NCBI GenBank assembly: GCA_013397865.1
Contig: VZTI01003938.1
Span: 1-64,000, forward strand
Length of the DNA stretch: 64,000 nucleotides
From: Struthidea cinerea
Taxonomy: Eukaryota > Chordata > Aves > Passeriformes > Corcoracidae
Direction: 5' to 3'
Numbering within the stretch: position 1 is the stretch's first letter; the number at the start of each line of letters is the position of its first letter. Both the position numbers and the translations under genes were made by a program. Positions 26,648-39,046 of the stretch are shown one piece after another. The notes beneath the pieces are model-generated. The model was not told where the DNA came from. It saw nothing but the letters and a program-made list of their open reading frames with translations, and did no database searches.

Positions 26648-28098
26648 GGGAATTACAAGTGGACTTTATCAAATTCTATGTATGTATTATTAATCATGGT
26701 GGGTATTAAGAAATTAATCTATTGCCAGATTATGTTGCTCCTGAGATAGCCTTTAAAGCTGTTATTTGATTTTCATTCCACATTCCAAAGAACTGCAGGG
26801 AAGACCAACACATTTATTACATCTTCGTCCTCTATGCTCCTGACTTACTGAGAAATTGTAGATTAATATTCATAAACCATCAGTATCGATAAAAAGGGTT
26901 ATATGGACTGTAAACGTGAATTAATAAAGTCTGACTTGAGATGCAGTCTAAAGCTATAAAATTATCCATCAATGCAGAAGGTGGCATACAGGTGTATTTG
27001 AAAGACTCATTTGTAGATTCTCATTTAAAAGATTGAATAAGTCAGATTTATTCTTTCCATAGTGAGAAAAAAAAAGGGAATTCAGATTGCAGTTAGAAAT
27101 TAGGTTGTTTTTTTTTCAAGAACACATGGTTTTCATGGGCAGAGAGGAGAAGGTTGGAGTATAAAAGAAGAATACTCAGTTTTTCAATTTTACTCTGATG
27201 CTTTGACCTTAGTACTACCTTTTTAACCTATTTTAGCAATGGTTTTGTTAGCTGTGATAAGGACACATTGTAATACAAATGTAGGGTTTTAACTTCAGAC
27301 TTATGCTTGCTGCTTAAGTGTTTACAATTACTGCAAGGTCTTAAAATTCTTTTACAAGTGTTACATGATCACCATGGCAGTAAGACTTAGTGCCTCAAAC
27401 TTGTACTATCTGACATCTTCATGACTATGAAAGAGCCAGTATTTCAATTTTATTGGCACGTTTATTCCAATTTGATACTTGTGTTGGCATGTGTCCACAT
27501 AGACATATCCTATAGAAATAGGCAGAGGAACATTTCTGCCTTGAACAAAATAGAATGAAATAATCTTGGCAAGGGAAAAGGGCAGAAGAAGCAGGAAGAA
27601 AACTAAGCACTGCTGTGAGCAGCATAACTGTAAAAAGAAGGAGTTATCCTGAGGACATTCAGCAATAGGCACTAGAGGGCATCTACTGACACACTGAAAT
27701 CTGAAAAGCAGCTACGCTTACTTGCAAGGACCTTCTGCATCACATAGGTACACCACTTACAGCCATTTATTGCTTACTAACTTCTCACCTTCTCTTTATG
27801 TGGTTATTTGAGCAAAAAGTGCTACCATTTCTACCCCAATTCAACAGACTATTGAAGCACCAGGTTCAGTGAAGAAGGTGACCCCAGTAATTTGTGCCAG
27901 AACTCTCCTTTCATTTGCACTACAGTCATGGAAAAGTCTTGACAAATGTAATCGCTGATAACAATGAAATTTAATGGGAAATTTGTGTCAGACAAACCAG
28001 AAAAATGAGCAAATTGGAAACTGAAAAAAAAAGCAAAATTAATAATGAAAAAATGGCAGTGAAATGGTGACCTTAGCTTGTTACCACTAATTCCTTAC

Positions 28099-28253
28099 TG
28101 AGCTGTCCAAGTCGAGCCTTCTCTTTTTTACCGAACAATCGTCCTATTGAAGACTTGATTCCTTTCTTCTTGGGAGCTTTGTGCAGGGAGTCCTGACTGC
28201 TGCTGACACTGCCAAGACCAATGCTTTCTGGCTCCAATGAAGCAGGCAAACTA
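28099..28253 (-). CDS. PPFIA2: PPFIA2 linker exon (KAPKKKGIKSSIGRLFGKKE)
   Basis: This is a 155-bp exon, entering with one base of a split Ser codon and leaving at phase 1. It reads SLPASLEPESIGLGSVSSSQ, DSLHKAPKKKGIKSSIGRLF, GKKEKARLGQL. The basic block KKKGIKSSIGRLFGKKEK is a hallmark of all liprin-alphas. The donor is CTCA|GTAAGG; cutting there joins A to GA of the next exon to make Arg. The acceptor is ATTTTGCAG. Confidence 0.96.
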
Positions 28254-28777
28254 CTGCAAAATGATAATAAAGAAGAAGAATAGATAACATGTCAAGATTT
28301 TCAGGTAATTTTTTATTTTCTTCTGAGCAGCTCTGTAAATAAATGAATTGATTATAATTTAGTAATGATCTCCCAACGAGTGAAACAATCACATCTTTAA
28401 ATCATTTGGCAACATATAGAGCAACACAAGATCACATTTTCTCTGTTAGGCAAGGCTGAAAATAAATATTTTTCCTTTGCTAAGACCAATTTATGAAAAA
28501 TACAGTAGTCAGCATTCTGATTTTATTTCTAGGATTTGTAGCATTGCTACTTCCAGTAGTCATCAAAACTGTACCTCAAAACACGAATACCCAGCATGTA
28601 CTTTAGCACTGAAAAACATTTTCAGGGTCATATAAGAGACAATGGATAAGGTTTTTCTCTCATGACATGGGAAACAGGGAAGAAATCAGGTCATTCTGGA
28701 ATAGTTAAACAACATGATTTGAAAACAAAAACATGTGGTAAACTGTGAAGTACCAATTCACGCTACAAACATCTTAC
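28254..28777 (-). other. PPFIA2: PPFIA2 short intron (524 bp)
   Basis: This is AT-rich unique sequence between the DAR(S) exon and the KKKGIKSSIG exon. Nothing else was seen. Confidence 0.88.
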
Positions 28778-28908
28778 CTTCTGGCATCATTGTGGTATGA
28801 AGAAGGAAGGGTGTGAGTCATCCTGATAGCTCTGGGTGTTGGAGGAGGAGAAGTTTCACATTTGATTGTGGCTTTATCTTCACGCCCATCTTCTTCAACT
28901 ACTGCAAT
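28778..28908 (-). CDS. PPFIA2: PPFIA2 linker exon (IAVVEEDGREDKATIKCETS)
   Basis: This is a 131-bp exon, phase 0 to 2. It reads IAVVEEDGREDKATIKCETS, PPPTPRAIRMTHTLPSSYHN, DAR, and a split Ser (AG|T). The DDKTTIKCETSPP-type motif is shared by the liprin-alpha family, and this exact form fits alpha-2. The acceptor TCTCCCCCAG is strong and the donor is GTAAGA. An overlapping plus-strand open frame (28813-29181) is its antisense shadow. Confidence 0.95.
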
Positions 28909-29794
28909 CTGGGGGAGATAGACTCTGATGAGAGCATATTAGCTTTTCAAGAATATTTCGACACATGCTGCATGATACTGTCAAGTGGACTGAAGCATGT
29001 AAGGTTTCAAGTGCAATTTTTTGAGCCAATTGTAAGGGTTCATTTTTTTGAAATATGCTATTGGGAAAAACAATTGCCCAAATATAGCAGCTTAAAGCAC
29101 ATATTCGGGAGAAATGAGATTACACTTGTAGAAGAAGTTCATTCACTTTATGCTGAACAGGTTGGTACAGTGAAAGTCTAAACATGAAGACAATCATAGG
29201 TGTAAGTGGGTCTCTTGCATTAAACAGGATTATTCAGGTTAGCTCATTTTCTCAGGGATGTAAGAGAGAAGGTAAATAGATAAACATGGCCACTCTCTTC
29301 AGAGTGTGTTACTGGAATACTCAGTATGCTTGACAATAGGCATGGACAAAGAGGAATTTTGTCAGAGCATATAATGATTTATCGTAAATTCCATCTTCTG
29401 TCATGTAATCTCATAATCAGTGCCAGTTCTGTAAACAACTTTATATTGCCCCAGAAGATTTCAAGGAATCTGTCTGGAGTTCCTCCAGCAGGAAGAATGG
29501 CCAAAATACATTTGAAGGTAATTCTTTTGTGTCCATACTTCTTAAAAATAAGTATTCCTATAAGTTCGTGCTGTCAAGGCTACTACTCCAAGGTATCACT
29601 GATGGGCCTTGATTCTGTGGCTTAGCTGTGACCCCTGGAAGCCTTTCCAGGTAGGATTAAAATGATTATGTTCAGGCATTGAATGAAAAGGAGAGGAGGG
29701 GATGCAGTTGCTGGCAAGGGACACAGCTATCTAAATAGCAGAGGTATATGATAAATGTGGTCTCCCAAACTTTAAAAAAGCCCCAGTATCATAC
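28909..29794 (-). other. PPFIA2: PPFIA2 intron after the microexon (886 bp)
   Basis: This is AT-rich unique sequence. The open frames on plus (28813-29181, 29326-29625) have no recognisable product. Confidence 0.87.
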
Positions 29795-29824
29795 CTTTCT
29801 CCGATGTTTCCTTAGGTCGCTTGG
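29795..29824 (-). CDS. PPFIA2: PPFIA2 30-bp microexon (PSDLRKHRRK)
   Basis: These ten codons, phase 0-0, encode PSDLRKHRRK, a short basic peptide between MGVMTL and IAVVEEDG. The acceptor CCAATCCAAG follows a T-rich run (GTTGTTGCTGCTTTTGTTAC). The donor is GTATGA. The peptide matches the alpha-2 sequence at this site as I remember it. Its length and symmetric phase allow it to be skipped cleanly, as is typical of neuronal microexons; skipping is inference. Confidence 0.9.
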
Positions 29825-32392
29825 CTTGGATTGGTAACAAAAGCAGCAACAACAACAAAAAAAAATTAATAAATATTATTGAAGCATAAAAAATGCCTCA
29901 TATTTGTTGTTCTCACATTCATGAAGTGGGAAGCAAAGATTAGTTTAATACTTTCCATATTATATACTAATTATACACTTGATGTAATAATGTGAGATTA
30001 CCCCTGAAATATATGTCATTCTGGTAAAGTAGTTTTGGGATTTTTTTCCTAAAGTTACACTCTTCTTCAATTCCATAAATTTAGCAAAGAATTGGACATT
30101 TCAAGCCTATGATAGCAGTTTCTATTTTTGAGTTTTCATATAAGTACTTATGTTGTCCCCAATAGAGTTTTTTTTTTCTAAGTTTTATCGAGTATTACAA
30201 ATGTATTGGTGTCCCGCCAAGTAATCACAAAATATCATCACCAAATACCATGCCCGAGAAAGTGACTGGCATTTTCGGGAAATGAATGCATATTCACCGA
30301 TCTTCTGCAGTATTACTTGGCAGTAGAAGACTGCTAGCATGTGTCTTGTTCAACCCCCTTTGCATTTTTATTTTTGGTAGATGTCTCATTCATTTAAGGA
30401 AAGCTGAAGATACTCTGCAGAATTTATTTACTGCATGGACCTCGGCTGTGGAAATTCATGCAGTACTGCTTCTCCAGCCAACAAATACAGGGCCATTTGG
30501 CAATTTGAGCTCTAGAGACCAGGCTTCTACAAAACTCTTCCCATCTCAAAATTTCACTTAGAGGCTGTCTGACAGACTTGTGTCTGTCCCCAACCAGCAA
30601 GGAAGCAATATTCAACACTGAACTGCTGAAACGGTGCAGTGCAGAAGTGTCCTGAAGTGGTTGATGAAGGAGACCAAAACTGTGGGCTGTGCTGCTGAGC
30701 ACATTGTGGGGGGATGCTTCTACTGCTTATGGTAAGAGTTCAACTGCAAGTCAGACAGACAAATCCACCTGAGTTTAACACAGAGCTGGATGCCAGTAAG
30801 ACCATGGCAACCTGAATTGCAGAGGCTATGCTGTCATTTTGTGTTTGAATCTGATGAACCCACTGACCCTCTAAAAAGCTACAGTTTTGAAATCCAGGAA
30901 ACCAGGCAGTGCGGGTGTCTGCTGGCAGGGCAGTTTAACCATCGCTATTTACCCGCAGCCAGACTGCTTAGCTCAAACGGCTGGGGAAAGGGAACCAGAC
31001 TGTGTATTTGGTAAGGTGCTGCTTTGGTGAAGCAGGTGGCAGCACAGCAGCCTGCACACTCCACAGTGACCTGTGCAACCAGTGTTTTCATTTCTGCTGT
31101 TCAGCAGTGGGAACTGGGGCCAGCAAAGAATAAGTCACAACTTCACAGCCTGCCTGGACTTCCTCTCTGCTGTCCTCAGCTCCCAAGAAGATAGCAAACA
31201 CCATACTAAACTGGGAGGAGTAGAGGTGGATATGAGTAGTTGTCAGTTCCCAGGAAAAGGGAGTACTTGGCTAGATGGTTATCAACTAAAATCCCTACTC
31301 CCAGCTGAGATGAATTAACAGCCACGCTTCATTCCAAGCTGCTCTTAGCAACCTTTTCTGTTAGGAGAGGCTCCACAGGGAATCAGTGCTGCTGCTTCAC
31401 AGGAATGGACCACAAGGGGACATTGGTGACACCATGATTATTAGAGAAAAAGAAAAAAAAAAATGGGCTTATCTTTACCCTATTCTATTCCCTGTATGAG
31501 ATCAGCAGTGTGAGCTGCTTTGATTCTCTCCTATTACTTAAATGGATTAATTCACCCCGGCTCCAAAGTGGTTTGTAGCTCACTGAACCCTGCATCTGTA
31601 CTCAGATCAGTATCAGAGTTGGACATCTTAAATATTTTGACACACACTATCTTCATATATTTGACAGATGTACTAGTTCTTTTTGTCTAGGATCAAAATT
31701 AAATTCCTTGTAAATCCCTTTCCAAATTGAACCAGACATTTTTGAATGTGTCCTCAAAGGCACAGCAATGTTAGAAATGCTTTGCATGGTAATTTCATGG
31801 TGGCTTGATGCCTATGTGTGAGCCGCTCATAATGTTGAAATATATCAGTTAAATGAATTACTGGAAACCAAAGAACTTATTTCAAGTGCATGATATACGT
31901 CATGAAGAATGCACAAAAATGCTGCAAGTATAAAAGGGTATACCAAATATAAAAGTATATCCAAATGATCACATATAATAAGTAGTGGAATGTCTTAATG
32001 TCTTCTAGACATTTCCTGGAAGTTTAAATTCAGTAATAGCTCCACAGACTATTGTGTAATAACTGTATCACTTAAGAAGTTTCCATTAGTAAACATTTTT
32101 TACATATAAGTAATTCCAGTGATCAATTCTGTTTCTTATTAATTCCATAGCCTGTGTGCTGAAGGCCCTCGGTAATCCAATCACTGTGCCCCTAGTGAAT
32201 CATGCAATGCTCAAAACCACTATAACAAAGCCCAAAGACACCTAATGTCCATATTCTAGAGAATTTGCTATCTGTACAGATGATGAAGATGTGAATGAAG
32301 AATTAGAGAGATGAGCCAGTCATACAGTGAAAACATTAAGTACATAATACAAGATATATCACATCAAATACTGTCATCACAAGGTTTCTTAC
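29825..32392 (-). other. PPFIA2: PPFIA2 intron before the microexon (2.57 kb)
   Basis: The intron contains a GC-richer stretch (about 30290-31390) with multi-frame open reading of unknown origin. The remainder is AT-rich. No further exon was seen. Confidence 0.86.
30290..31390. other. GC-richer intronic stretch of unknown origin
   Basis: Moderately GC-rich sequence with open frames on both strands (plus 30286-30561 and 30790-31014, minus 30424-30702). No domain, tRNA-primer site or paired terminal repeat was recognised, so it cannot be assigned to a transposon class. Confidence 0.3.
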
Positions 32393-32630
32393 CAGCGTCA
32401 TAACCCCCATTCTGTCCATCTCCCTGGCTGGACTGCGAGGGGTGAGTTTGGGAGTTGAGTGTCCACTGGGAGGAGATGAGCTTGCAAGTGACGATGCTGT
32501 CACTGAGCCAGTAATGGAGGTACCTTGGTGGACTCTGGCTAGATTTAAGCCTTCCAGACTCACGCTGGCCACTCTGTTCTCTATCTCTTCAGCACGCAAT
32601 TCTGTTGACTCCTTCTCTTCTTGGATTAAC
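32393..32630 (-). CDS. PPFIA2: PPFIA2 linker exon with Ser/Pro-rich region
   Basis: This is a 238-bp exon, entering with one base of the split Arg codon and ending at phase 0. It reads LIQEEKESTELRAEEIENRV, ASVSLEGLNLARVHQGTSIT, GSVTASSLASSSPPSGHSTP, KLTPRSPAREMDRMGVMTL. It starts as a charged helix and becomes a Ser/Thr/Pro-rich disordered stretch with many potential proline-directed phosphosites (STPKLTPRSP). The acceptor is TTTAATAAG behind CTTCTTTTATT, and the donor GTAAGA. Confidence 0.96.
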
Positions 32631-35360
32631 CTTATTAAATAAAAGAAGAATGCTCTTGTTGTATTTGTCTCTTCATATCCCCAGAGCAAAACTAAAAACC
32701 ATTTCCTTTCAAATGAGATTTAAAAGTAAGAGCAAACAAAGATGAATATCATAGATAATTAAAAAATACCCTTTCCAACATTATTTTCCTAATCACCAGA
32801 GTTATCAAATTATTTTTCTCAATTCCTCCGTTCACAAAACCTGTTTGAAGAATGTGTCCAACAGCAAGACTTGATGTACAACATTTCAGGAATATTGGTT
32901 CCTTTGCAAAGGAGCCAGAATAGGGCAGGGCGGTTAACAATCCGATTTACCATAGATAACTAATTCCAAGCTTACATTGGCTTCATCTGATTATCTTTTG
33001 ATAAATCACAAAGTTAAGAGTCAAATGAAATTGGGCCTTTAAGGAGGGAATTGCTAAAATAATCCATATTAATAAAACAAGAGAACATGCAAAACAAATT
33101 GTCTGTTTTACCCCTATAGTTTGATGAAAATATGATAGCTGCTTCTAAAGCACTATGTTTTTAAGTGAATTTCATTAAAACAGCTTTCTTCCTAACAACC
33201 AATATAAGCTTCTTAAGCATCTATCACCTCAACAGTATGCTTCCATTGGGTTCTTTAATTTTGTTTTTTAATTGTGATTGCACCTAGAATGGAAAAAATT
33301 CTTTAAAATAAAATATTTGTTTATAAGTCCTTTGCCCATAAACCCCTGTTAGGAGTAGTCTTTTTTGCAAAGAGAAGGGAAAATTATGAGGGATCATTGT
33401 TAAATGAGAGAATACAAATTTTGGGGAGGCTGAAACTGTGAACCAGACTTTTCTGAGTGAAATGAAGCAAGTACGATAAATAAAACCATAATACACTGAA
33501 AATAGAAACCTAAAAATTCCTGTATTGTGAGAAATCTTCTTCCCTAACATCCACTTCAGAATTTGTATACATCTACAATTCTTTTTGAAATAATGCAGGG
33601 CAGAAACTTAAAGGCCAATAATATTTTGAAAGGGAATTATAACAACATTTTTCATTTTAGTAATCTAAATCCTGAATCATCTTGTATAATAAATCTAAGG
33701 CAAAATATATTTTTAGTCTCTTTGATACCTCAAAATTTGATAAACCCTTATAGAGTCTGTCAATTAAAAAAACCCAAAACAAACCAAGAAAACACGAAAC
33801 GCAGTACAGTTTATAAGACTATCCCTGTAGAATATTTTTTGCTGAACCATATAAAAAAAATACAAAATTACATACCTGGTCCTTTAATAATGGTTGCTAT
33901 GACAATAAAAGCCTACTTCAGTATAAGACTAGCAGTTGAGGAAATAAACTACTCTCAGTAGACTTCCAGTAAAAATGGCTGTATAAAAAGTGCACCCTTG
34001 CTTCCCTTTTGAGGTAAAACTCTACCTAACATCTGAGTCAAGATGCTGGCTTAAGTAAAACAGTGATCTGATTCAGGGTGGCACAAATAATATCCCACTG
34101 TGTCACCTGCAAGTACAGTTCCTTGTGAAAACCCTTTACTGTATTTTTGTTAAACTGAAAAAAGACTAGTATTGTTTAAAAGCAAATATAAATGTTGCTT
34201 CTACAGCTTCCTGAACTGACCACCGTGCTGATTTCTTTATAACAACAGAAAATATGGATAAGGTTCTCTCTTTTATGTACACTATTTAAGGAGATTTACC
34301 TTTCCAACATCAAAATATTTCTTTGACTCTGTATCTTGATGGATGTAGGAAAAGGTTTGAGAAAACAGGAGCATAATCCTATCTGAAAGAACACATTCTG
34401 GGACAGTAAAAAATGCAAAGCTCTAGATTTATAACAAAAGGTTTTTCCCTGAACAGAAAAGTTACTCAAATTCAATATATTCCAATAGATTTCTTCCTTT
34501 AAAGTTACCTTGATCAGAGAATTATTATCTTTTGCCAAATCAGTCTGTCTTGCTTTGATTATATTTCTAACCACAGTATCTCTGTTTATAGTATTACCAG
34601 AAAGTCCCTAGTTACTAACATTTCCTTCATCTCCATCTAGAAAAACAATCACTAATGAGAGGATGTTTTTCATACGCCAGGCTTTTTTTAAAGATGCCCT
34701 TCCTGAAAAACACGTCAGAATGTTTCAAGCTTAAAATATGGTTTCATTTATAAAAATCACTTAAACACGTCATTTGATTCTCTACCACTCCATTAAATTT
34801 GCACAGATATTACTAAGATATCTTCTATTCATTACCTATTTCCAAACATATAATCCAACTTGGAGCATGAAAAATCGTATTCTGTGTCTACAGAGAAAAT
34901 CAAAACCATGTCTTAGAAAACACGGCTTACATTAGATTTAACATAGGGATAATTACCAGAAGAAAGCATGAAGAGCACTGAAATAAAATATTTCTGATAG
35001 GAAGTTGTTACTGAGTAAGTGGAGTCATGCATAACAGTGAAAAAGAACTTGAAAAGAGGACTGTGAACAACAATCTGTGAAATCTTCCATGTGTTAGCCT
35101 CGTCTAACTTACTTCTCTTCAAATGGCCAACAGTTCTTCACTTGGAACATTTTTTTGAAAGAAATTCCTATGGTTAGGAAAGAAAGACTCAGTTGTTACC
35201 TTCACATAATCAATACCCTCCTCTGGAAAGCAGACACACCATCAATCCTCTAAATGAACAAGTTGTTTCCTCACTGTCATGAGCTGTACCTGAGCTCAAG
35301 CACTAAAGGAAGCTTGAAGCTGTAATCATAAGTGCATCCCAGCTGGTTCAGGCTACATAC
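32631..35360 (-). other. PPFIA2: PPFIA2 intron (2.73 kb)
   Basis: AT-rich unique intron between the INKEI(R) exon and the LIQEEKE exon. No repeat or extra exon was seen. Confidence 0.88.
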
Positions 35361-35581
35361 CTAATTTCTTTATTGATTGCATCTAGCTGCTCCTGAAGCA
35401 TCATGGCCAGAGTCTGGGCATCGGAATGGCCACTTGGTGACAGCAGGTCCATGGAGCTGAAAAGTGTTTCTCTATCATCGTCGTCGATGTCAGACATCTC
35501 AGTGTCACTCTCAAATGGATGACTGCTCAGAACACCGATCTGCTGCGTCCTATTCCACTCATGATCGCCAAGTGATTTTAC
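35361..35581 (-). CDS. PPFIA2: PPFIA2 acidic linker exon (ESDTEMSDIDDDDRETLFSS)
   Basis: This is a 221-bp exon, phase 0 to 2. It reads VKSLGDHEWNRTQQIGVLSS, HPF, then the acidic ESDTEMSDIDDDDRETLFSS, MDLLSPSGHSDAQTLAMMLQ, EQLDAINKEI, and a split Arg (AG|G). The acidic patch and the MMLQEQLDAINKEIRLIQEE helix are strongly conserved among liprin-alphas, and the helix forms a second, shorter coiled coil. The acceptor is CTGCGTAG and the donor GTATGT. Confidence 0.96.
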
Positions 35582-36053
35582 CTACGCAGGAATTAGGACA
35601 TAGGTGGCTTATGTCAGGGAAAACTGCAAAGCTATATTTTAGGAAAAATGGGAAAGGAAAGCAACTAACATTTCAAAATACTTATTCAATTATTACCCCT
35701 CCATTAATGCTCGCAATATTTCTGCAAATAGCATAAAATATTTTCACATAATTGTAAATTAGGTATACAATTACTATCAGGAAAATTTATAGAAAAAGGC
35801 ACTCTGGAAACACAATCAAGTATGCTTGAACTTTGATGTCTAAACTTCAACATTTTCTGCCTTCATTTTAGTACAGCAGTACTCTGAGCAGGTATGGAAG
35901 AAATCCTGCTCTCTGAGTTGGGTTTTCTTGTTTGGTGGGTTGTTTTTCCTGCTGCTGTTTTTTATCTGGAAGAAAACCCCACAAACTGTAAGCTTAACAG
36001 CCTTGAATACATTCTTTTTTCAGGGAATATATGAGAAGAAGTTGGGGGTTAAC
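35582..36053 (-). other. PPFIA2: PPFIA2 short intron (472 bp)
   Basis: T-rich on plus near 35915-35955. No other feature was seen. Confidence 0.88.
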
Positions 36054-36189
36054 CTTTGGTTCATCTCTGCGTACTCCCATCCGGCCTCTTCTAGGTCGCC
36101 TTATCACTTTAGTCGACCGATAGTCAGACTGGCTATCAACCAGTGAGCCCACTGAGTACCTCAGCTCTGTTGATGTATCCAGGTGTGGT
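36054..36189 (-). CDS. PPFIA2: PPFIA2 linker exon (HLDTSTELRYSVGSLVDSQS)
   Basis: This is a 136-bp exon whose first base completes the split Arg codon. It reads PHLDTSTELRYSVGSLVDSQ, SDYRSTKVIRRPRRGRMGVR, RDEPK and ends at phase 0. The acceptor is GTTTATAG and the donor GTTAAC. The Arg-rich block IRRPRRGRMGVRR is basic and likely disordered. The sequence fits alpha-2 rather than the alpha-1 and alpha-4 paralogues. Confidence 0.95.
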
Positions 36190-38581
36190 CTATAAACAGA
36201 ATTACATAGGTGGACTGAGAGAGTAATAGGAATAACAACAACAATCCAATGAGTTTCAGTCTAGGAACACTGATTTATTTTTTAAACAAATTTTTAGCTA
36301 ACACATAATAAATGAGAAAACCACATCACAAAACATAATTTAATAGTGGAAAAGTGAAATCTTTGTATGATAAAATTAAGGGTGAAACCAAACAATGAAA
36401 CCTCTTATTTTTTGAAATGAAAGCTGTACATAGAAATACTTATCATACAAAATGTTAAAAAGAAAAAGCACATTTCAGGATAATTAGAACTGGCAGCTGA
36501 ATGTACTATCCTGTATATTCAGAAATATGCCTGAGGTTACTCTAAGCATGTTACATGTTCCTGAGTGAGCATATCAATAATGCTGTCCTGCTGAAAGTCT
36601 GTGCTCTACATTATGAAAATATTAGTGAACTGACCTGTGATATTTAACATTGGTTAGGAATTACTAATCTTTATTTGATGACATTTTCAGAGCTTTAACC
36701 CCCAGTTTTTCCTATTGACCTGGTAAGTCCTGGGATATTGCAGTGAGGCAAACACAGGATAACTCCAGCGCATCTTTTCTGGTTTACAAACAGTGGTTGC
36801 TGAACTCTCTGTCCTTAGTCAAACAGCAGCACCGAAAGTTCACTGCATGGTGCAATAAAAGCATCCTAACCATGGGCTGTGGAACCAAGTCGGAAGAGCA
36901 AAGGCTCCATGCACAATTTGAGAATTCAGCCACAGAAATAGACAGCTCAACAATTTCTGTTTCTTAACACACCAGGAATCTCCACATAACAATATATGAA
37001 TAGCATGATCACAGTAAAAAAATGAAATGTAACAAAAAACCTCCATAGGGCAGTGACTGTTTTTATCTTCTGTGCACAGTAATTGTCTCAATAGGACTTT
37101 GTTCGGATAATCAATAATATTTGGCAGTTGTGAAGCAAGTTGGCAGGAAAAAAGAAACAGTCCAGGTTCCAGTCTCTAGCTGTAGATATTCATCTGCTGA
37201 CCAGCTTCATTATTTTCCTGAAAGCACAAACTCCAGCCAATGCAGAATTGAATATAGGCTGAGAATAGGAAGTATTTTATGCTCAGAGCTTGCTATGCCT
37301 GAGAGAGCTGGGAGCTTCATGAGGTGAGGTTACAGAAAGGAAATATACTGTTTAGTGGAACCTGCTGAATTCCCAAGATATTTAGATAGCTTATCAAGTT
37401 CAAACAGCCCTTTGACAAGGGCTAATCAGCTCCTGTTTACAGAGCACAAGCTAATGATACTCATCTACCCAGCAAGAAAAGCTGCTGTTCACCAAGAACG
37501 GCTGCTCCAAAACCAAAGCTGATGTTTGTTCCAGCAGTTCAGTAGCCTGTGTCCCTGCAAGTACTTTCAAAAAAAAAGTGTTGTGTGCCTGTAGTCACAT
37601 TCCCAAGGGAACAAAAATTCAAAAAGTTACAAGCATCACATTCTGAATTTCATGGCCTTACACTTCTCTACACATAGAAAAATATTATTACACGAAATAA
37701 TAAAAGGTTGAGGGAGAAACCATGTCCAGGTACTGAGCAAGATGTCTGAGGACATCAACGGGCAGGCAATAGCTGATGGAAGAAAAAAATCCTATTGAAC
37801 AAGGGTAACTTTAGATGAATACAGTGCTCCCAATTTAGTCTTGGTCCATGAGCTTTGTCTGGAAGGTATGCTGGCAGGTTTTAAAAATTAACATGTTGCT
37901 TGTTATGAAAACAGCACATGGCACACAATTATCAATAGAGCAATAATTTAATCTCAAGGGACACTTTTAAGCAAGAAGGACTTTCTAGAATGATAAATTC
38001 TTTTCAGCTGTTAGTGGTTATTTTTATGGTATTTGCCTCACTACTCTTCCCACAATTGATTTTCCATCAAAAGAGGCACAATGTTTAATATCTGGTTATG
38101 ATATTTTCAGATCTCTCTGAATACTGTCTTCACATTTAGCTGAAGTTCTGTGGTCTTTTGCTACACACTAAGTACAGCTCAGTTATGCCTTGCTAATAAA
38201 GAAAAAGATATTATTTATAGAATAAATATGATCATACATATGCTGGTCAGTTTCAGCATTAAAGATGATAGTTTTGAATTTATTTTTAAAGTCTGGGAAA
38301 AAAGTTGTGTATTCGGATATAATTTTCAAAACATTTCATAATTTAAAACATTTTCTTTAATCTCTGTAGTATTTTGGTGTATATTCATTGATATAAGGCC
38401 CTGTTTACTGATGAAAGAAGTGAAACGCAACAGTAATAATAACTGCACAGATTTTACATTTTTAAAGACATACGACTACATCTATGTGTGGTTTGAACAC
38501 ATCCCTGCTGTAAATACTTGCCACTTACATTTATGTTCTATTTCAACTTAAAGTGATAAAAATTTTGTCACAAAATATTAC
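36190..38581 (-). other. PPFIA2: PPFIA2 intron (2.39 kb)
   Basis: Unique intron. The plus-strand open frames at 36743-36967 and 37121-37327 have no recognisable product. No repeat was identified. Confidence 0.87.
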
Positions 38582-38673
38582 CTTGACAAGGTGGGTTCGA
38601 TTAAAGAACCAGTCCTCAGTTTCATTTGATCCAGTTCAGACCTCAGTTTCTCAATTTCTTCGGCAAGTCTTTC
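38582..38673 (-). CDS. PPFIA2: PPFIA2 exon, end of coiled coil (ERLAEEIEKLRSELDQMKLR)
   Basis: This is a 92-bp exon, phase 0 at the start and 2 at the end. It reads ERLAEEIEKLRSELDQMKLR, TGSLIEPTLS, with the last Arg codon split (AG|A). It marks the end of the coiled-coil half and the beginning of the linker. The acceptor is TATTTCCAG and the donor GTAATA. Compared with the mammalian protein as I remember it (QLKMRTG, EPTIPR), this copy has conservative changes at QMKLRTG and EPTLSR. Confidence 0.94.
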
Positions 38674-38998
38674 CTGGAAATAAAAATAGTAAGATATACT
38701 TACTTGTGATACAAAACACATTTACTTTATGAGATACTGTTCTCATAAAGTTAAACAAGTAAGCAAAGATATACTGAATGTACCACTGACTCTAATAAGA
38801 AAAGGAAGCTCATTTCAATCTCATTACTGTTAATGAGATGTATGCATCAAGAGGAGGTGGTATAGCATTCTGCTGTTTTACCACTGCCTGGAAGTGCTGG
38901 CAGGACAAGTTTGTCCTTGAAACTTCTATTTTTCCTCCTATAAAGCCAGGCACAGTTCATCGTGTGACACACCATTTGCCCTTTAGAGAGCAAGATTA

Positions 38999-39046
38999 AC
39001 AGCTGGACTCAATGCTCTCCAAGATCATCTTTTCCAACCTACATTT
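38999..39046 (+). repeat. Eroded CR1 3' end
   Basis: AGCTGGACTCAATGCTCTCC followed by AAGATCATCTTTTCCAACCT matches the CR1 tail pattern (GACTCGATGATCTN...TTTTCCAACC) in plus orientation, without a clean terminus. Confidence 0.6.

Larger units (their letters stand above)
23796..28098 (-). other. PPFIA2: PPFIA2 intron between linker exons
   Basis: This 4.3-kb AT-rich intron has a GGAA/GAAA simple tract at 25636-25672, a possible CR1 terminus at 26318-26342 and a perfect hairpin at 26617-26647. No further exon was seen. Confidence 0.87.

Noticed and set aside
28813..29181. 122-codon plus-strand open frame
   Set aside because: Its first part is the antisense of the PPFIA2 IAVVEEDG exon and the rest is intron.
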